Below, in pieces: positions 31,132 through 33,770 of a DNA stretch of 33,770 nucleotides. The notes under the pieces were generated by a model. It was given only the letters and a program-made list of their open reading frames with translations, did not search any database and had not been told where the DNA came from. The position numbers and the translations under genes were made by a program. The DNA is taken from contig JACZWC010000009.1 of assembly GCA_022572355.1 (NCBI GenBank), positions 1 to 33,770 on the forward strand, read 5' to 3'. The DNA comes from Bacteroidota bacterium (GTDB lineage: Bacteria > Bacteroidota > Bacteroidia > NORP154). Positions within the stretch are counted from its first letter, which is position 1; every line of letters starts with the position of its first letter.

Positions 31132-33375
31132 TCATTTGTTCTTAACGGACGCCTTTTCAATACTCTTCTCCAAATGGATTTTCAAGCCTATGTAAAAGCT
31201 GATACCTGGATTGGGTATTCCCAACTCTTTGAACCGCGACAAGTGATCGATATACCTTGCATTGAGCAGGTTTTTTATTCCCGCAGTCAATTCAAGCACT
31301 TGCTGCTTGCCCGATATTTCCACATTTATCCCGAGGTTCAACAGGTGATAATCTACAGAAGGCGTTTCATTGGATCCGGTACGGTCTTGCCTGAACTTGT
31401 ATTGATGCTGCAGAAAAAACTCCTTTATTTTAATGTTTCCCTTTTTTGAAAATTCGGCTTTCAGTGTGGAGTTCAGCCTGGTAGCCGGAATTAAAGGCAG
31501 AGGATTATTGCCTTCATCTTCAGCAAACACAGTGGATACATTGCTCTCCAGGTGCAGCCAATGTATCGCATGGGGATGATAATGAAAACCAGCTTCTCCC
31601 CCGTATAAAATAGCGCTGGATTGACGGTATTCATACACCGGCGAATTATCAATACTTGTATCCGTTGGCGCCAGGTAAATATAATTCTGTATTGAATTGT
31701 AGAACGGATTGACTGCAAAGCTGAGATGTTCGCTCTTATAATCCAATGTGAAATCGACTTGTGTGGCAAGCTCACTTTTCAAATTGGCATTTCCCAACTC
31801 AAACCGATTGGTTCCTTCGTGCACGCCATAGGAGAGTAGCTCAGAAGAATTTGGTGCGCGAAATCCCGAGGAAATATTGACCCTCACGGTGGTGGCGCCC
31901 AACTTATAAATACCACCTCCAGAATAATTAGCACTGCTGAAATACCTGGATAAAGGAAGTATTTTTATATTGTTCTTAACAACTTCTTCTGTAGTGATTT
32001 GACGGTAATCGCCTCTGAATCCTGCCTGGAATTGCAATTTGCCCAAATCCAAATTCCCAATAGCAAAGCCGCCAATATCAGAAGTAACTGCATCAGGGAT
32101 CAGTGTTTCCTGTCCGCTGTTCTTATTGGTTTGATGCATTCCCTGTGACCCGATGATCAGGCTAAGCTTATCAGCTATCAAAGGAGAATTCCATTTGACA
32201 TTGTAAGAATATGTTTGCAAGTCCATATCCAGGGCAGCCTGATTTGGGCTATCTTCAAATTCCTTTCGGTGATTTCCCATGAATCCTGCAACTGTACTCA
32301 ACTTTGAATTTCCAATGAAGAAAATATTCTCAACACTCAACATGTGATTGTCAATGGTTTGATAGGGCACTTCTATTTTGCGGTCGGTGGTGGTAATCAT
32401 TGTATCTTGAGAAATTCCAACGTTATTTTGCAGAAAACTGTATCGGATATTGGAAATCCAGTTGTTCAGGTCAAAACCCAGAGATGATTTAAAATTTTTC
32501 TCATCAAACCTGGTATTGAAGACCCTTTGCTGATCAGGGCGCTGATAATCTGAAGCTGAAGAATAGGTTCCAAAGGCATTTAATTTCAAGCGGCCCTTAT
32601 GTACCTTAATGGCCAGGTTATTAATATTTGCAAGAGAATTTATTAAAAACCTGGAAGAGGCATACGTTTCAATCGTGTTGTGCTTGGCATAGCGCTCATC
32701 AACGAAATACAGTACGCCCCCCAGCGCGTCAGATCCATACAACAATGAGGCCGGCCCTTTAATGATCTCCACACTTTCGATGCCAACTTCTCCAACTCCC
32801 AAGCCATGTTCATCTCCCCACTGCTGATTTTCAACCCGCATTCCCTGTGCAAAAATCACAATCCGGTTGCTCGACAATCCCCTGATAACAGGCTTTCCTA
32901 TCCCCGCTCCGGTAGTCCTTTGTTCTACTCCGGGAATATTGCTGATAGCTTCAGCCAAGGTCAATGGAGAATTTTGCTTAAGTTGATCGATCTTTTTTTG
33001 TTCTACGCTGACGATGTTTTCACCCTGCAATTTACCCATCGGCACTGAGACCACCACTTCCACCAAATCCACATGACTGGGTTTCAGGAAGAATTGCATT
33101 TCTGATACAGAAGATAAGTCAATTGCATTGTTTGTTGTTTGATACCCAACATATGATATTTGTATATGTATCTTCTTTATGGGGTAATGTTCAATAGTAA
33201 AAACGCCGTTTTCGTTGGTGGAAGTGCCGGTGTGAAGCTCCACGAAATAAACATTGGCAAATGGAATTGGTTCATTTGTTTCGCTGTCAAGTACAGTGCC
33301 TTTAAAGGATTGGGCTGATACTATCGAATACAGGAAAACCAATGTAATCAGAAGTATGTACTTTTTTACGTTCAT
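31132..33375 (-). CDS. TonB-dependent outer-membrane receptor
   Basis: A 747-residue receptor. A signal peptide (residues 1-21, V-S-A-Q) is followed by a carboxypeptidase-regulatory-like domain (about 22-110, G-T-V-L-D-S-E-T-N-E-P-I-P-F-A-N-V-Y and I-S-Y-V-G-Y-Q-T). The plug comes next (about 115-230, with V-I-R-G-L-S-S-N-R and E-I-I-K-G-P-A-S-L-L-Y-G-S-D-A-L-G-G-V), then a 22-strand barrel, whose last strand is about I-S-F-Y-I-G-L-K-I. The plug motif Q-Q-W-G-D-E-H-G-L resembles metal (zinc) receptors such as ZnuD, but the substrate is not proved. A tail of about 16 charged residues follows the last strand. No SusD partner is adjacent. Confidence 0.93.
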   Translation of the reverse strand: MNVKKYILLITLVFLYSIVSAQSFKGTVLDSETNEPIPFANVYFVELHTGTSTNENGVFTIEHYPIKKIHIQISYVGYQTTNNAIDLSSVSEMQFFLKPSHVDLVEVVVSVPMGKLQGENIVSVEQKKIDQLKQNSPLTLAEAISNIPGVEQRTTGAGIGKPVIRGLSSNRIVIFAQGMRVENQQWGDEHGLGVGEVGIESVEIIKGPASLLYGSDALGGVLYFVDERYAKHNTIETYASSRFLINSLANINNLAIKVHKGRLKLNAFGTYSSASDYQRPDQQRVFNTRFDEKNFKSSLGFDLNNWISNIRYSFLQNNVGISQDTMITTTDRKIEVPYQTIDNHMLSVENIFFIGNSKLSTVAGFMGNHRKEFEDSPNQAALDMDLQTYSYNVKWNSPLIADKLSLIIGSQGMHQTNKNSGQETLIPDAVTSDIGGFAIGNLDLGKLQFQAGFRGDYRQITTEEVVKNNIKILPLSRYFSSANYSGGGIYKLGATTVRVNISSGFRAPNSSELLSYGVHEGTNRFELGNANLKSELATQVDFTLDYKSEHLSFAVNPFYNSIQNYIYLAPTDTSIDNSPVYEYRQSSAILYGGEAGFHYHPHAIHWLHLESNVSTVFAEDEGNNPLPLIPATRLNSTLKAEFSKKGNIKIKEFFLQHQYKFRQDRTGSNETPSVDYHLLNLGINVEISGKQQVLELTAGIKNLLNARYIDHLSRFKELGIPNPGISFYIGLKIHLEKSIEKASVKNK

Positions 33376-33425
33376 TGCCTGAAGATGCGTGCCGGTTGTT
33401 ACGGCGGCAAGTACTGTTAACGATG

Positions 33426-33433
33426 CAAAATTA
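33426..33433 (-). promoter_or_regulatory. Candidate -7 element of the TonB-receptor gene
   Basis: On the minus strand this reads TAATTTTG (TAnnTTTG), 50 bp before the receptor start, giving a leader of roughly 45 nt. No -33 element is clear. The AT-poor leader holds no recognised riboswitch. Confidence 0.35.
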
Positions 33434-33524
33434 AGGAAGATGCGGCAAGTTCAGCCATGTTTCCGTTCCTATTAATGATAATCGCTATTATATACACCAA
33501 ATCATTCCTGATGGCAACGATGAG

Positions 33525-33770
33525 TTACATGGCCAATCGCCTTTTGAGTTTGTTCTCGAAAAGAGAATGCAGGGGAAAGATCAATGCCGCTAAAACAGCA
33601 TTAAAGGCTAATTTGATAGCAGGCGCTCCGGCGCTGTACTCTTCGATATAAGGATCGAGCATCACCAGCGTAAATTCAAAAAACAAAAGGAAAGAAAAGA
33701 AGATCATGCCCTCTGCCACTCTCACCGGAATAGAGAACTTCCCAAGCGCAAACAATCCAGCGAAAAGTAG
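33525..33770 (-). CDS. C-terminal part of a membrane protein (cut by window edge)
   Basis: The reading frame is open to the window edge; the visible 81 residues hold two TM segments (around F-S-F-L-L-F-F-E-F-T-L-V-M-L and L-A-F-N-A-V-L-A-A-L-I-F-P) and a basic end L-F-E-N-K-L-K-R-R-L-A-M. No family is recognised from this piece. There is no ATG early in it; the true start lies beyond the window. It is divergent from nothing and lies upstream of the receptor on the same strand, separated by about 150 bp. Confidence 0.65.
   Translation of the reverse strand, partial: LLFAGLFALGKFSIPVRVAEGMIFFSFLLFFEFTLVMLDPYIEEYSAGAPAIKLAFNAVLAALIFPLHSLFENKLKRRLAM

Noticed and set aside
31024..31449. Plus-strand open frame at the 3' end of the TonB receptor
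   Set aside because: It lies opposite barrel-coding sequence and shows no family features.

Overview
The window looks like a chromosome segment from a member of the Bacteroidota, most likely a Cytophagales-type marine or soil bacterium. The evidence is a type IX secretion (T9SS) C-terminal sorting domain with a SprB-like repeat, a TonB-dependent receptor with an N-terminal carboxypeptidase-like domain, a BatA-domain protein, promoter -7 elements of the TAnnTTTG type, sparse Shine-Dalgarno sites, moderate AT richness, and a 'four helix bundle' (IVP) gene set in short repeats. Species cannot be named from the sequence. No rRNA, tRNA, CRISPR array or complete prophage was seen.

Left third (1-9900) is almost entirely minus strand. 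At the edge is the first 23 codons of an IS3-type transposase OrfA. Reading in the direction of transcription from 9899 down: surE, a small membrane protein overlapping it, an IVP-type gene inside a perfect 19-bp inverted repeat and beside a six-unit repeat array, then lpxB (lipid A), a SpoIID/LytB-domain protein, comEC, an unrecognised two-TM membrane protein, a MORN-repeat secreted protein, a doubtful 69-residue ORF and a TPR protein. lpxB/spoIID overlap by ATGA and spoIID/comEC are one base apart, so this part is an operon; the IVP element seems to have landed between the surE pair and lpxB.

Middle (10000-18900): a plus-strand trio (VOC-fold protein, DinB-like protein, serine-racemase-like PLP enzyme), a small lipoprotein, a cold-shock protein, then a minus-strand His-rich secreted protein and a coupled FIST-domain plus SpoIIE-type phosphatase pair. 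A yeast-type cytosine deaminase, a Bax-inhibitor-1/YccA-family membrane protein and a DUF4139 (MuiA-like) protein follow on the plus strand.

Right (18880-33770): hisS and hutH form a minus-strand pair with a 3-bp gap. Divergent from hisS is a plus-strand run of five closely packed genes: UbiA-family prenyltransferase, cstA, a T9SS-exported protein, a BatA-domain protein and a dihydroorotase homologue that has lost metal-ligand residues. Then on the minus strand come a zinc-ribbon/LysM membrane protein with a coiled-coil partner, a TonB-dependent receptor and the C-terminal part of a membrane protein cut by the window end.

I found no clear multi-gene new defence or biosynthetic system. The strongest unusual signal is the IR-bounded IVP element at 8294-8778 with its array of apparent 3'-end remnants at 8020-8340. 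Next are the likely catalytically impaired dihydroorotase, the FIST/SpoIIE pair, the 80-residue duplication in the MORN protein, and GC-rich palindromes placed inside or beside coding sequence.
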